Below, piece after piece: positions 35,325 to 43,763 of a stretch of DNA of 64,000 bases; the stretch's first letter is position 1; each line of letters opens with the position of its first letter. Both the position numbers and the translations under genes were made by a program. The notes under the pieces are model-generated. The model was not told the origin of the DNA. It did no database searches and was given only the letters and a program-made list of their open reading frames with translations. The stretch is from NCBI RefSeq assembly GCF_050268245.1, contig NZ_JBNNGK010000004.1:124001-188000 (forward strand), written 5' to 3'. The DNA comes from JBNNGK01 sp050268245. GTDB taxonomy: Bacteria; Pseudomonadota; Gammaproteobacteria; Enterobacterales; Enterobacteriaceae.

Positions 35325-36178
35325 TGCTCACCCCGCAACTCTTTAATTGTCTTAAATTGAGGTAACACCTCATCCATTTTTATTTTTTGTTTATTTCCCA
35401 TACCATCCTCAGCGGGGAAGAGTAAGATCTCTCCGGTTTTTTCAACGACCCTCAAGTCAGCTAATTGTTTCTGATTCATGCGTAAAACAATTTTTCCCAC
35501 CTCTTTCTCAGTATCAAAAGTGCGTACCTCTTCTTTTTTTCCCTCGCGTTGAATATCAAGAATGCTTAATGGACCGGTAACCCGACTTAAGGCATATTTT
35601 TTATTGGCTGAACCCGTACTACTTCCTGAACCTTCAGTCATACCGCCATCGTTAGCGCCGTTATTTTTATTGCTCTCGGCAATCCTGATATACAGTGCCA
35701 CCTTATCGCCAATAGACAGTGAGGAAAGTAAATATTCCTCCTGAGGGCGAACCAGATAACCATAAGGTAATTCATTCTTTTTAAGGCTATGTAATAAAAA
35801 AGTCTTACTTGTCGGAGATTCAACAGACTGAGCAATAATAGCGCTGTTCTTGGCGATATGATTACGTACCAAAAATCCATTCAGATCGGATGAGCCCATC
35901 GCGCGAATATCTCTTTCATCCTGTCTATCTTGCGCAATCTCAATCGTTCTTAAACGATAATCTTTAACCTCAATAATATCGTGAGGACTGAGATCGCGTA
36001 ATGCTTCCGCAATGGTGATGGACTTCGTCTTCACGCTGCTAGAAACGGCAGTTTTCACGCTGTCGGTATCGTCAGAATGCCGACCCTGCATAATAATGCC
36101 CGCCAGTCCAATAACAATGACTGTGACAGATAAGACAAATAAAACTCTGTGATTCATTAAAATATCCCTTGCAATCAA
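35321..36178 (-). CDS. rcpC: RcpC/CpaB-family Tad pilus protein
   Basis: 285 residues with a single N-terminal membrane anchor (HRVLFVLSVTVIVIGLAGIIM), an SAF domain typical of CpaB (LSPHDIIEVKDYRLRTIEI and GFLVRNHIAKNSAI), and a C-terminal CpaB-type region (IGDKVALYIRIAES). Family members are thought to modulate the secretin. It overlaps rcpA and follows tadV by 3 bp. Confidence 0.85.
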   Translation of the reverse strand: MIARDILMNHRVLFVLSVTVIVIGLAGIIMQGRHSDDTDSVKTAVSSSVKTKSITIAEALRDLSPHDIIEVKDYRLRTIEIAQDRQDERDIRAMGSSDLNGFLVRNHIAKNSAIIAQSVESPTSKTFLLHSLKKNELPYGYLVRPQEEYLLSSLSIGDKVALYIRIAESNKNNGANDGGMTEGSGSSTGSANKKYALSRVTGPLSILDIQREGKKEEVRTFDTEKEVGKIVLRMNQKQLADLRVVEKTGEILLFPAEDGMGNKQKIKMDEVLPQFKTIKELRGEQ

Positions 36179-36181
36179 TTG

Positions 36182-36622
36182 TTATAGCGGGGTGTTAAAG
36201 GGTAAGGCCAAAACGAAGGCTAATGAGATAGCAACGCCATAGGGAATGCCTTTAAGACGTGTTGTTTCATTAAAAAATATCAGGCCAGCCAAGGCGATAA
36301 GGCCACCAATACATGCAGTCAAAAATAAGAATGCAGCCAATGATGAATCTGATAAAGCCAGAGACAGTAATGCCATTAGCTTCACATCACCGCCACCAAT
36401 GACGTTGAAGCAAAATAAAGCGTAGCCGATGACTAATATACTGATTGCAGCTATAAAATTTGGAAAGGTGTGTTGCATCACCGCTAGGGGTAACAGAATA
36501 ATTAACAGCAGCAACAAACTGCCGTGGGAGATCACCCGAAAGAGAATATCTTGCCAGGCAATAAACATCAGCACACAAACGAGCAATACAAAGTTAATAG
36601 AAAGCAAGCAGCTCATAGTCAT
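36182..36622 (-). CDS. tadV: TadV prepilin peptidase
   Basis: 146 residues from the ATG giving MTMSCLLSINFVLL; the frame extends upstream but into a hairpin. It is a compact A24-type aspartyl peptidase with several membrane helices. The two catalytic Asp positions are visible in FIAWQDILFRV and GGGDVKLMALL. It cleaves Flp and the TadE/F leaders. It lacks the N-methylation domain of PilD, as usual for TadV. Confidence 0.88.
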   Translation of the reverse strand: MTMSCLLSINFVLLVCVLMFIAWQDILFRVISHGSLLLLLIILLPLAVMQHTFPNFIAAISILVIGYALFCFNVIGGGDVKLMALLSLALSDSSLAAFLFLTACIGGLIALAGLIFFNETTRLKGIPYGVAISLAFVLALPFNTPL

Positions 36623-36641
36623 CACAATTTTTAGAATAAGG

Positions 36642-36681
36642 TTAAAAGTGCAAGGGCATCGCAGGCGCCTTGCACTTTTAA
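36642..36681 (-). terminator. Attenuator hairpin between flp and tadV
   Basis: TTAAAAGTGCAAGG (36642-36655) and CCTTGCACTTTTAA (36668-36681) form a perfect 14-bp stem with a 12-nt loop, 10 bp after the flp stop. The A/T ends of the stem supply a T-run on the minus strand. It should cap most transcripts after flp and let a fraction read on into the assembly genes. Confidence 0.8.
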
Positions 36682-36691
36682 CAACCAAAGG

Positions 36692-36919
36692 TTACTTAGA
36701 AATCGTTACGCTTTTGATTGCTTCAGCAATTTTGTCGAAGGTTTCTTTCAACGCGCCGAGGAAACCGGAGTTTTGATCGCCTAACACAAAGGCCAGCAAT
36801 GTGGCCATTGCCACGCCAATCAAAGCGTACTCAATCGCGGTTACACCACGATTGTCTTTTATAAATTTCTCCAGGTTAAGCTGAGTCGCAACGAAGTATT
36901 TTGTGGTTAATTCATTCAT
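36692..36919 (-). CDS. flp: Flp major pilin of the Tad pilus
   Basis: 75 residues. The leader of 25 residues ends NRG, followed by VTAIEYALIGVAMATLLAFVLG: the Flp motif with Glu +5 and Tyr +6, then a hydrophobic helix. The mature pilin is about 50 residues with a short helical tail. The leader is long for this class. AAGGAATTACAG precedes the ATG. It is first in the tad operon and followed by a strong hairpin. Confidence 0.92.
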   Translation of the reverse strand: MNELTTKYFVATQLNLEKFIKDNRGVTAIEYALIGVAMATLLAFVLGDQNSGFLGALKETFDKIAEAIKSVTISK

Positions 36920-36977
36920 CTGTAATTCCTTGTTGAAGAATAATAGAAAGTTTCTGTAATAACGCTATCTAGGGGTG

Positions 36978-37000
36978 TATAAACCGACGTCTGGTTTATA
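36978..37000. promoter_or_regulatory. Palindrome upstream of flp, possible operator
   Basis: TATAAACC (36978-36985) and GGTTTATA (36993-37000) form a perfect 8-bp inverted repeat with a 7-bp centre, about 60 bp before the flp start and about 75 bp after the regulator gene. It could be the binding site of the adjacent winged-helix regulator or a weak terminator of that gene. Confidence 0.4.
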
Positions 37001-37076
37001 AAGCGAACGATACCCACTGTGGTTGTGATTGTCCTTGGAATTTTTACATTATTTTTCAATAATAATTAGCTGGGTG

Positions 37077-37658
37077 TTAGTGTAAAATAAAATAATAAAC
37101 AGTAAGGATAAGCGTCGCCAGCCAACATGTTGCCAGTACAGCCAGAATACTGATTAACTTATTCCAGTGTGACGAGTTATACCATTCAACAGGTGGCCTC
37201 TGCGGTAGGATGATATTGCTCTCTTCTAAAACCATCGCCTTTGATGAAGTAAGTGAGGATTCCTGAGCTTTACTGTTACCCGAATCAGGTTTTTCATTCA
37301 TATACTCTTCCGGCACATTTTCTTGTGCGACACTCCCCAGATAAATGACCCCTTTGCGGGGGAGTGTTTTTATCAAGTCACCAGACAGACCAACCAAGCC
37401 GAAAGCCTTTCTAAGAATATATATTTGACCGTAATAACTGCTGTCCGTTACCGAACCTCGTTGTTCGTGCCAAACCTGATTAATAATCTCCTGTTTATCT
37501 GTTTCACCCGTGATTAATAAGAGTAGGAAACGATAGCTATTCTCAGAAAGACTGGCGACAGAGCCAGATTCATTGATAACGCAACGCTTTCCAGGTAGGA
37601 ACCGTACGCCATTATCAAGAGTAAAGATAACATCATCAAATTTTTTTAACTGCAACAT
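37077..37658 (-). CDS. Membrane-anchored winged-helix regulator (CadC/ToxR type) of the tad locus
   Basis: 193 residues. An OmpR/ToxR-type DNA-binding domain occupies residues ~5-110 (SLSENSYRFLLLLITGETDKQEIINQVWHEQRG, then YYGQIYILRKAF and IKTLPRKGVIYLG). A Ser-rich linker and one membrane helix near the C-terminus (LISILAVLATCWLATLILTVYYF) follow. There is almost no periplasmic part, so it probably senses the membrane or a partner protein. It lies directly upstream of flp on the same strand and is the likely activator of the tad genes. Confidence 0.8.
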   Translation of the reverse strand: MLQLKKFDDVIFTLDNGVRFLPGKRCVINESGSVASLSENSYRFLLLLITGETDKQEIINQVWHEQRGSVTDSSYYGQIYILRKAFGLVGLSGDLIKTLPRKGVIYLGSVAQENVPEEYMNEKPDSGNSKAQESSLTSSKAMVLEESNIILPQRPPVEWYNSSHWNKLISILAVLATCWLATLILTVYYFILH

Positions 37659-38543
37659 ACCTCATGCGCTTAATGCGCCTCCATGCTTTACGCCTCCATG
37701 CTTTCTCATGTTTGCGATTATGTTCAGTAATTAAATCTCGATTAAAGCACTAATAGGTTTTCCCTCAATGCTACTCTCTCCTTCATCAGGTAAGAATAGA
37801 AAAACCCTCATTTGATCTTATCAAGACTCATCACTGCCAAACCCGAAACCAAAAGAGAAAACCTGATGCTATATTTTGAAATTAGAATAATAACGAAAAG
37901 AGAAACTAAGCAGAACCAACTTACCATGAAAAATAAATATGAAAAAATAACAATTTATCGTAAGTTAGCCATCTCGTTTCTTGGTGGTAGATTGGTGATT
38001 ATCATCGCTAAGAATATTCGATCGAAATAAAACAAATAATCAGTCATAAGATCTGTATCTGGTTTTTTTTAGTTGCCATATCCCTAGTAAATTTTTTATT
38101 AATAGTTACAAAGAATAAAAAATAATACGTTGCCTCATTAAAATTACGTAAGAATTACGGCATGGTATCAGTGCTCGTATCCGATACGGCTGGAATAACC
38201 TCTTTTACTTTGAGGTTACTCATCGTTCATGAGAATGATCTTGGTAAATAAGGATTGTTTTTCAATATTAGCTATAGGCATCCGATATTCACATCAGCCC
38301 CAGAGACGAACGCTATGCTGTCTTTGGTGTTATGCGACGAAGCCATACCCATAGGGAAAGTGTAGTCTGTTGGTTCGAAGAGGCGTTTGATTAGCCACAG
38401 CATCGGTTTATTTCTGTTTAAGATAAGCTGAATTCCACTTGCTCTATGCCGCTAGTCACTCCCGTTTGAGTATGACAAAATGCAACGGCTGCACTGTGTG
38501 GCAACTCTGGGATCACGACATAACGATTTAAGGAAAGACTGAC
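37659..38543. other. Long AT-rich intergenic region
   Basis: About 885 bp with no convincing gene. A 72-codon open frame at 37812-38030 has lysine- and isoleucine-rich sequence without a good ribosome site, and I do not accept it. A short hairpin, AACCTC/GAGGTT near 38200, is present. The last 80 bp before 38544 should hold the promoter of the DUF4282 gene. The region looks like decayed or inserted DNA between tad and fimbrial loci. Confidence 0.4.
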
Positions 38544-38780
38544 ATGAGAAATATCTTCTTCTTTGATGCAATGCTGACGCCAAAAATCATCACCGTTGTT
38601 TATTGGTTATCGCTATTAGGCGTAGTGGTCAGCGGCATTTTCATGATGTTTTATGGCGAGGTATTTCGCGGGCTGCTCGGCATTATCCTCGGTGGGGTGT
38701 TTGTTCGCGTTGCGTTTGAGATGGTCATCATTGCTTTTAAAAATAACGAGTATCTGCGCAAAATCGCTGAAAAACCGTAA
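38544..38780 (+). CDS. DUF4282-family small membrane protein
   Basis: 78 residues with two hydrophobic helices (IITVVYWLSLLGVVVSGIFMMFYG and GLLGIILGGVFVRVAFEMVIIAF) and the DUF4282 pattern: FFDAML near the N-terminus, VRVAFEMVIIAFKNNEYLRKI at the end. AAGGAAAGACTGAC precedes the ATG. It is an inner-membrane protein of unknown role, transcribed alone and followed by a terminator. Confidence 0.8.
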   Translation: MRNIFFFDAMLTPKIITVVYWLSLLGVVVSGIFMMFYGEVFRGLLGIILGGVFVRVAFEMVIIAFKNNEYLRKIAEKP

Positions 38781-38792
38781 CCGGGTCAACCT

Positions 38793-38814
38793 GCCGGGTT
38801 TCGCCCGGCTTTCT
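38793..38814 (+). terminator. Terminator after the DUF4282 gene
   Basis: GCCGGG (38793-38798) pairs with CCCGGC (38804-38809) around TTTCG, followed by TTTCT. It is 12 bp after the stop codon. Confidence 0.75.
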
Positions 38815-38820
38815 GTATTC

Positions 38821-39137
38821 TCATTGCGGTTGCCAGACGGTTAACAAACCGTCCTGATAAAGACGCCGCTCGATTGCCGTATCCGCTATGGCCTACCGTC
38901 TTGATGCGTTCGTCGGGTACTCACCCGCTTCGCAGTTTTACGCGTGCCGTGGCTTATTTTTACCGCGCGTGATGGATCGCCAGCGACGAACTCCAAGGTG
39001 GGTGAGTAGTAGAAAGGCAGCCAGGCATGGCATCCGCTTTCCCACTCCCATTTTACCGGGCAAGGCCACAGAATATCGTCGTAGAGGATGTAGTAGACCC
39101 AACGCCCGGCTGGACGTCGTGGCTTATGCGTCTTCAT
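38821..39137 (-). pseudogene. Decayed gene with several frameshifts
   Basis: Protein-like stretches lie in different frames in the right order. One runs from an ATG at 39137 through WVYYILYDDILWPCPVKWEW and FYYSPTLEFVAGDPSRAV. The end is in another frame, IADTAIERRLYQDGLLTVWQPQ, closing with TGA at 38821-38823. At least two frame changes are needed to join them. I do not recognise the family. It is not likely to give a working protein. Confidence 0.45.
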
Positions 39138-39595
39138 GGTATGGTTATTCCGTGGTGAGCGTCTGGACATCCCAATGTTTGATAATGTACAGCACAAAAC
39201 AGCAGTTATATTATCAGTAAAGGGCGTATCCATCATTACAATATTTATAATCTATGGTAAGCGCGCGGCGAGATTCATCACGTCACATTACGCCGCCCCG
39301 ATGTTTTAGCTGAATGGTATGGTGGTATTATCATCCATGCTTGTCTACAGGGTTCATTATCTGATGAAAGACGTGAATAGTGAGAATTAGCTTGTCCGCG
39401 ATAACGCCGAGATATGCGTGGCTAAATCATTTTTAATTAGGTGAGTGAATTTTTATAAAAACTTTTTGTTAATTTACGATAACGCAAGGGTAAAAAATAA
39501 CGTACTTTTTAATCGGCATCATTATAATAGAATAAATTAATCAATCAATGGATATGCGAATTGGGATCCCTCCCAAAAAATCAGAGTAGACATCA
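39138..39595. other. AT-rich intergenic region
   Basis: About 460 bp with no gene I can support. It contains runs such as AATAATTTTTAATTAGG-like stretches and a short palindromic ATTGATTAATCAAT-like segment near 39530-39550. Nothing else of note was seen. Confidence 0.35.
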
Positions 39596-40123
39596 TTAAA
39601 TAATTTGATTGGCGTCGCTACTGGTTACTGGTGTGCTACCCGTAATCTCAATATCTACCGCTTTAAACCCCACGTTACTGTCATCATAAAGTTGGTAACT
39701 AAGCTCGTCATGAGAATCCGCTTTGTTCTCTTTTGCGGGGAAGAGGCCATCGAGAAAATCTTTCAATGGTATGATAATACTTTCGTTAATAACTTCTTTG
39801 GCTTGATCGCTGAGCTCGGCGAATTTTTCACTAATCTGTTCACCAAACTTGCCAACTTTCTCGATTAAAATTTTACCGTCGTTCAGCATATCACCAATGA
39901 ATTTCCCGGGGTTTTTTATCAAGTCCCACAGGTTGCTAACGCGTTCATTTACAAACTCATTAACATCCTGAACCAAGCTTCTGAACACGACGATACTGTC
40001 TTCAACAAAAGTTTTAGCCTCGGGGATTAAACTATCAATGATGTCTTTGGTATGTTGATGGATCTTGGCTAACAACTCATTTAACTTATTGGGTAATAAG
40101 TTAATTAACGATTTCTCTTTCAT
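39596..40123 (-). CDS. Unrecognised helical cytoplasmic protein
   Basis: 175 residues without signal peptide or membrane segment. Residues ~8-130 are almost entirely amphipathic helix with heptad-like spacing (LLPNKLNELLAKIHQHTKDIIDSLIPEAKTF, VGKFGEQISEKFAELSDQAKEVI). The tail of about 45 residues is polar and acidic (KADSHDELSYQLYDDSN). The ribosome site GGAGGTAAC is very good, so it is a real gene. No family was recognised; it resembles apolipoprotein- or phasin-like surface-binding helices in style. It stands alone among decayed genes in low-GC DNA. Confidence 0.65.
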   Translation of the reverse strand: MKEKSLINLLPNKLNELLAKIHQHTKDIIDSLIPEAKTFVEDSIVVFRSLVQDVNEFVNERVSNLWDLIKNPGKFIGDMLNDGKILIEKVGKFGEQISEKFAELSDQAKEVINESIIIPLKDFLDGLFPAKENKADSHDELSYQLYDDSNVGFKAVDIEITGSTPVTSSDANQII

Positions 40124-40603
40124 GTTACCTCCAGTTTATATACAGGGTTTTGTGTTAGACTGTATTGGATTTATAGTAATCGGTTATGAAATCGTCAATT
40201 CTTATTTGAAGGTTCGTCTTTTATTTAAATTTACCGGCGATTGCTAATTAATTCATTGCACATCATTATCATAGTGATAATTAACATATTCATGCTGTTC
40301 GTATGCTATAGGTTGGCTGTTTTGTAAAAAATGCATGAAAGCGATAAACTTTTGTTATTTGAATTTTCTTAATCATCGACTAGTGGTTATTTTTCCGTGC
40401 TTTCCTTTCTGGTTAATTGCGCAGGAAAAGTTAATGCCTATTGTCTTAAATAACAATCATTACCATTTGTTATGCGCTGATTTTTGCGATGTCCGCTATA
40501 TCATTTGCTAAGTTGTCGGTTTTTCATTTCTCTGCTAATTTTCTAATCCCTTGTTGACATGCGTATCAAAATGGAAAATAAAATGCTTCCAGATGCGCGC
40601 CGT
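40124..40603. other. AT-rich intergenic region
   Basis: About 480 bp between two converse-strand units. No gene was seen. The part next to 40124 should hold the promoter of the helical protein. Confidence 0.35.
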
Positions 40604-41238
40604 GCGCAGGAATAGCCGTTAACATAACGATTATCCGTGCTGCATTTTCTTTATTTGCCAACATTAGCGCAACGATTAACGTCAGCGCGGAAGATGTGAT
40701 GGGAAAAGAATTTCTTTCTGCCTGGAATAATTTAGCGGTTGACGCCTCTCTTCAGGAAAGCACACAGCGCCAGCGGCGAATTTGCAAATTCCAGATTAAT
40801 CAACCTGGGAAATGGCATAAATTACAGGATTGCCATTTTTTCAAAGCACGAGCGTTAACGGTTTGTTAGGCGGGATTGAGCGTGTCTACCCGTGCGGTGA
40901 ACATGCGTTTATCCACTACGACATCATGCAAACATTGTTGGCGCACCCTTACGCTTTATTGACCGAACGCGTCGGTATACGCCACCTGCATATTGTGGAA
41001 CTGCATGGCATGCATCATCAACACTTGCCGTTAGGGCAGGGGAATCTGCCATTTTGAGTGATGTGCTGAACCGTTTTGCCGTCCTGGGCTATCGGGGGGC
41101 GGTGCTGGTTTCAATGGATCGCCCCGTCGCCATCGCGTTGGCATGTTGGGTGGGGGTGATGTGGTGGCGCTAATCTCAGCACCACGCCCTATTGCCGCGT
41201 TGCAACAGACAATAAGGCTGGCGCGTGCTCAGAAATAA
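40604..41238 (+). pseudogene. Decayed exported-protein gene in three frames
   Basis: Ordered protein-like fragments: a signal-peptide-like start (IIRAAFSLFANISATINVSA) followed by EDVMGKEFLSAWNNLAVDAS and ending at a stop near 40868. A second frame carries GLLGGIERVYPCGEHAFIHYDIMQTLLAHPYALL to 41057. The C-terminal part is again split, NRFAVLGYRGAVLVSMDRPVAIALACW then GGDVVALISAPRPIAALQQTIRLA, with a TAA at 41236-41238. The original protein would have been about 210 residues. The family was not recognised. The 3' end overlaps the stop of the minus-strand pilin gene. Confidence 0.5.
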
Positions 41239-41729
41239 TCCACCAGCATGGTTGCACCACTGCTGAACTCACCCTCTGTCAACGCTGCAGCGGCCTGTTT
41301 TATCGGGACGGCATCCAGTTGGGGCGGGTTAGCGTAATCAATATTAAATGCGGTATTGATATTCAACGCTTTGCCATCTGCCAACAGCTTGATCCCCAAA
41401 TTGTTGATGTTAGTGCGCAATACGTTGGCATTAAACGCCGCACCGGTGCCGAGAATTTTCATTTTTAGCTGGCGTGTGGCGTCTAAGAATTCACATTTGA
41501 TGGTGTAATTTAGCCGCTGCATATAGCGGGTGCCATCAATTCGGTTGACGCCGACATCACCAAAATCCACATCAATCGTTTGCCCTTCATTAATCACACA
41601 CGGTGGCGGCGCCACCACGGTTGCGGTAATACTGATTTTGGTGCCTTGATCCGCCGCCAAGACGCCATGACTTAACGCTGACAGTGCCAAAAGCAGACAA
41701 GCACCGCGCCGATTCCTTATGCTGAACAT
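41229..41729 (-). CDS. Minor fimbrial subunit, classical chaperone-usher type
   Basis: 166 residues from the ATG that begins a signal peptide (FSIRNRRGACLLLALSALSHGVLAA); an upstream extension of 28 codons lies inside the adhesin gene. The mature part has the type-1 pilin pattern: ISITATVVAPPPCVINEGQTIDVDFGDV with the first cysteine, YTIKCEF with its partner, and the C-terminal strand SSGATMLVDYF. It follows the adhesin gene by 13 bp and is probably the adaptor next to the tip. Confidence 0.85.
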   Translation of the reverse strand: MFSIRNRRGACLLLALSALSHGVLAADQGTKISITATVVAPPPCVINEGQTIDVDFGDVGVNRIDGTRYMQRLNYTIKCEFLDATRQLKMKILGTGAAFNANVLRTNINNLGIKLLADGKALNINTAFNIDYANPPQLDAVPIKQAAAALTEGEFSSGATMLVDYF

Positions 41730-41742
41730 GCTGACCTCTGCT

Positions 41743-42708
41743 TTACGGTGCGCTGAAAATGAGCGTCGCTGAGCCGGATAACGGCCCGGTAGTAATATTG
41801 GTATAGGGCACATTATTTTTTACCGGTACAAACGTAATGGTGTCACTGCCGATGCCATTATCGATGCGTGTACGGAAGGTATCATTCGGTTTGACGACCG
41901 CCCCCTTATACATCATGGCGACGCCGACATTGGCATTGGTGGTTTTAATATAGTTGGACGAGAACCTCGTCGAATCACTCACCAAGCGGATCAGAATATC
42001 TTGGGTGGCACTCAGATCGTCACAGTGGTACGTCAGCGCCTTATCTTGTTTAATCTGCGCATTATTCGTCGTGGTGGTCAAGTAGTCTTGGCGGATCTGA
42101 TTAAAGTTGACGTTAATTTGTTGACCATTATTAATGGTACAGCTAGTGGTGACAAAATACGCATCGTTGTCGGCAATCAAGCGCCAACGGTAAGGGCCAC
42201 ATGACGGGCAGTTTGGTCTATCATTAGTCTGCGAAAAGTTAATTTGGCCGATGACGTCACCTTTATTGATTTTAATATCCGTCGTGGGGGACTTATTCAG
42301 CACGATGAATACCCGTATCGCGACTGATTGTGAGTTCAAATTGGTCAGGGTTAATACGCTGACGTTGGATGGTACTGGGGAATTATAATCCCTCCCGTTA
42401 ATTGTCATACCGCTGCCGATTGTGCCAAAAATGGCGTTGTTCATGGCCAAGGCCGGGCTGGCGGTTTTCAAATAGTCTGTCCAACTGGCAACGTCGTTTT
42501 TACAGGTTACCTGGCTTACGTTGACGATTTCGTTTTTACCATAGGATAGCTGTGGGCCGATGCGAACGCGAACGTCAACTGGGGTATTCGAGCCACCCTG
42601 TGGAATCAGGCCTCCGTCAGAGGTGGTGCAGGTAAAGGCATGTGCATTCCCGGCAAATATGACGATAACGGTCAGGCAACGGCACAGCAAAGAAAATAAT
42701 TTTCTCAC
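41743..42708 (-). CDS. Fimbrial tip adhesin (FimH/MrkD-like, two-domain)
   Basis: 321 residues: signal peptide ending GNAHA, an N-terminal lectin-like domain of about 165 residues (FTCTTSDGGLIPQGGSNTPVDVRVRIGPQL and so on), then a pilin domain from about residue 185 (TTSCTINNGQQINVNFNQI, LTYHCDD, and the C-terminal strand LSGSATLIFSAP). This two-domain layout is that of tip adhesins. The binding specificity cannot be read. It is encoded on the divergent arm, away from the usher and chaperone genes. Confidence 0.85.
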   Translation of the reverse strand: MRKLFSLLCRCLTVIVIFAGNAHAFTCTTSDGGLIPQGGSNTPVDVRVRIGPQLSYGKNEIVNVSQVTCKNDVASWTDYLKTASPALAMNNAIFGTIGSGMTINGRDYNSPVPSNVSVLTLTNLNSQSVAIRVFIVLNKSPTTDIKINKGDVIGQINFSQTNDRPNCPSCGPYRWRLIADNDAYFVTTSCTINNGQQINVNFNQIRQDYLTTTTNNAQIKQDKALTYHCDDLSATQDILIRLVSDSTRFSSNYIKTTNANVGVAMMYKGAVVKPNDTFRTRIDNGIGSDTITFVPVKNNVPYTNITTGPLSGSATLIFSAP

Positions 42709-42804
42709 AATAAATTCCCATTAATGAGTGACGCACGGTTGCGCTTAAAGCGGAAAGTAAAATTGCATCCACTAACCCTATTAAATAAAAGAAGGGAGGA
42801 TGCG

Positions 42805-43104
42805 TTATTCTCCCGCAGAGTCGTTATGTGCTGCAGTCAATGCGGTGGGATACCACCTCAGCGAGTTTTTCACCGAGCCAGAAGTGACAATAACATCCCC
42901 TTGCGCGACCAACTCCAGTAATAGATTACGGGCGCGATAAACACCGACATTGATATATTCCGCTAATTGCCGTGTAGAAAGCCATTCATGCTGGTCTGGC
43001 GGCGTTTTACCGTCTGTCGATCGGGGGGAGTGCGTTAACAATGCTTGCCTCAATGCGTGCTGAAGCTGCCGTGTTTCTTGTCTTTTCGGGGATAACATTT
43101 CCAT
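42805..43104 (-). CDS. PapI/FaeA-like fimbrial regulator
   Basis: 99 residues. The central part LSTRQLAEYINVGVYRARNLLLELVAQGDV is a winged-helix motif of the FaeA/PapI type, followed by a basic wing (GSVKNSLRWYP). GAGGAAG precedes the ATG. It is divergent from the major pilin gene across 660 bp, as papI is from papBA. The N-terminal 35 residues are longer than in PapI. In pap-type systems this protein helps Lrp move between Dam-methylatable sites. Confidence 0.75.
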   Translation of the reverse strand: MEMLSPKRQETRQLQHALRQALLTHSPRSTDGKTPPDQHEWLSTRQLAEYINVGVYRARNLLLELVAQGDVIVTSGSVKNSLRWYPTALTAAHNDSAGE

Positions 43105-43763
43105 TGTACTTCCTCTGTCTTTCTTTACTGCTTCCCTAGGAGAACGTCATTTTCTCAATTATCTGCGTATAGGATAAAACCTAGAGAAAGCAAAAACCTA
43201 ACGCGTTTCTCGACTCAAAATAATCGAATGTCGGGTACTGGCTGACTGGCCTTGGAACAGGCTTGTCGTCATGCGATAAGGGTAAATTTTGGTTTATTAT
43301 ATTCACAAAGTGCATCTTTGCGATCTCATTGTTTGGTAAATCACAAAAAACAGGATTTTATTCTAGTTTTTAGTGTTTTACGATCTATAAGGCTAAAAAC
43401 AGCAAGAAAATACTCTGATAAAGGAAATAAATTGCGAATATTTACCTTACCTTAAAAAAGGCTTTGTTTAAATGCACAGTTTTGTAAGAATATTCCTCGT
43501 CAACTACGAGTGATTATTGAGATGCTTTTTATCTTCTTGATAAATTAAATCTTCGTTTGAGTTTGTTTAATTTTATGATGATTTAAACGGTCCTTTCCTT
43601 TTTTAAGGAAGGGCTTATCGTCAATATCGCTTGGGTTTTGACAACATGACGACTCTCAAAATGTTAAAGAATAAGGATGAGTTATCCGAATAACATTGGG
43701 TGTTTGGATACCCTGTTCTTTACGGGAAATACGCATTCTCATCTTATAAGGAATATAGGTTTT
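43105..43763. promoter_or_regulatory. Fimbrial control region with two GATC sites
   Basis: A 659-bp AT-rich region between the PapI-like regulator and the major pilin gene. It holds just two GATC sites, both in the context CGATCT (43321-43326 and 43381-43386), exactly 60 bp apart and each set in A/T-rich sequence. This recalls the paired GATC sites of pap-type switches, although those are spaced about 100 bp apart. A signal-like TAAGGAATATAGG just before 43764 is the pilin ribosome site. Confidence 0.5.

Noticed and set aside
37812..38030. 72-codon open frame in the AT-rich gap
   Set aside because: It has no convincing ribosome site and shows Lys/Ile/Arg-rich composition typical of random AT-rich DNA.
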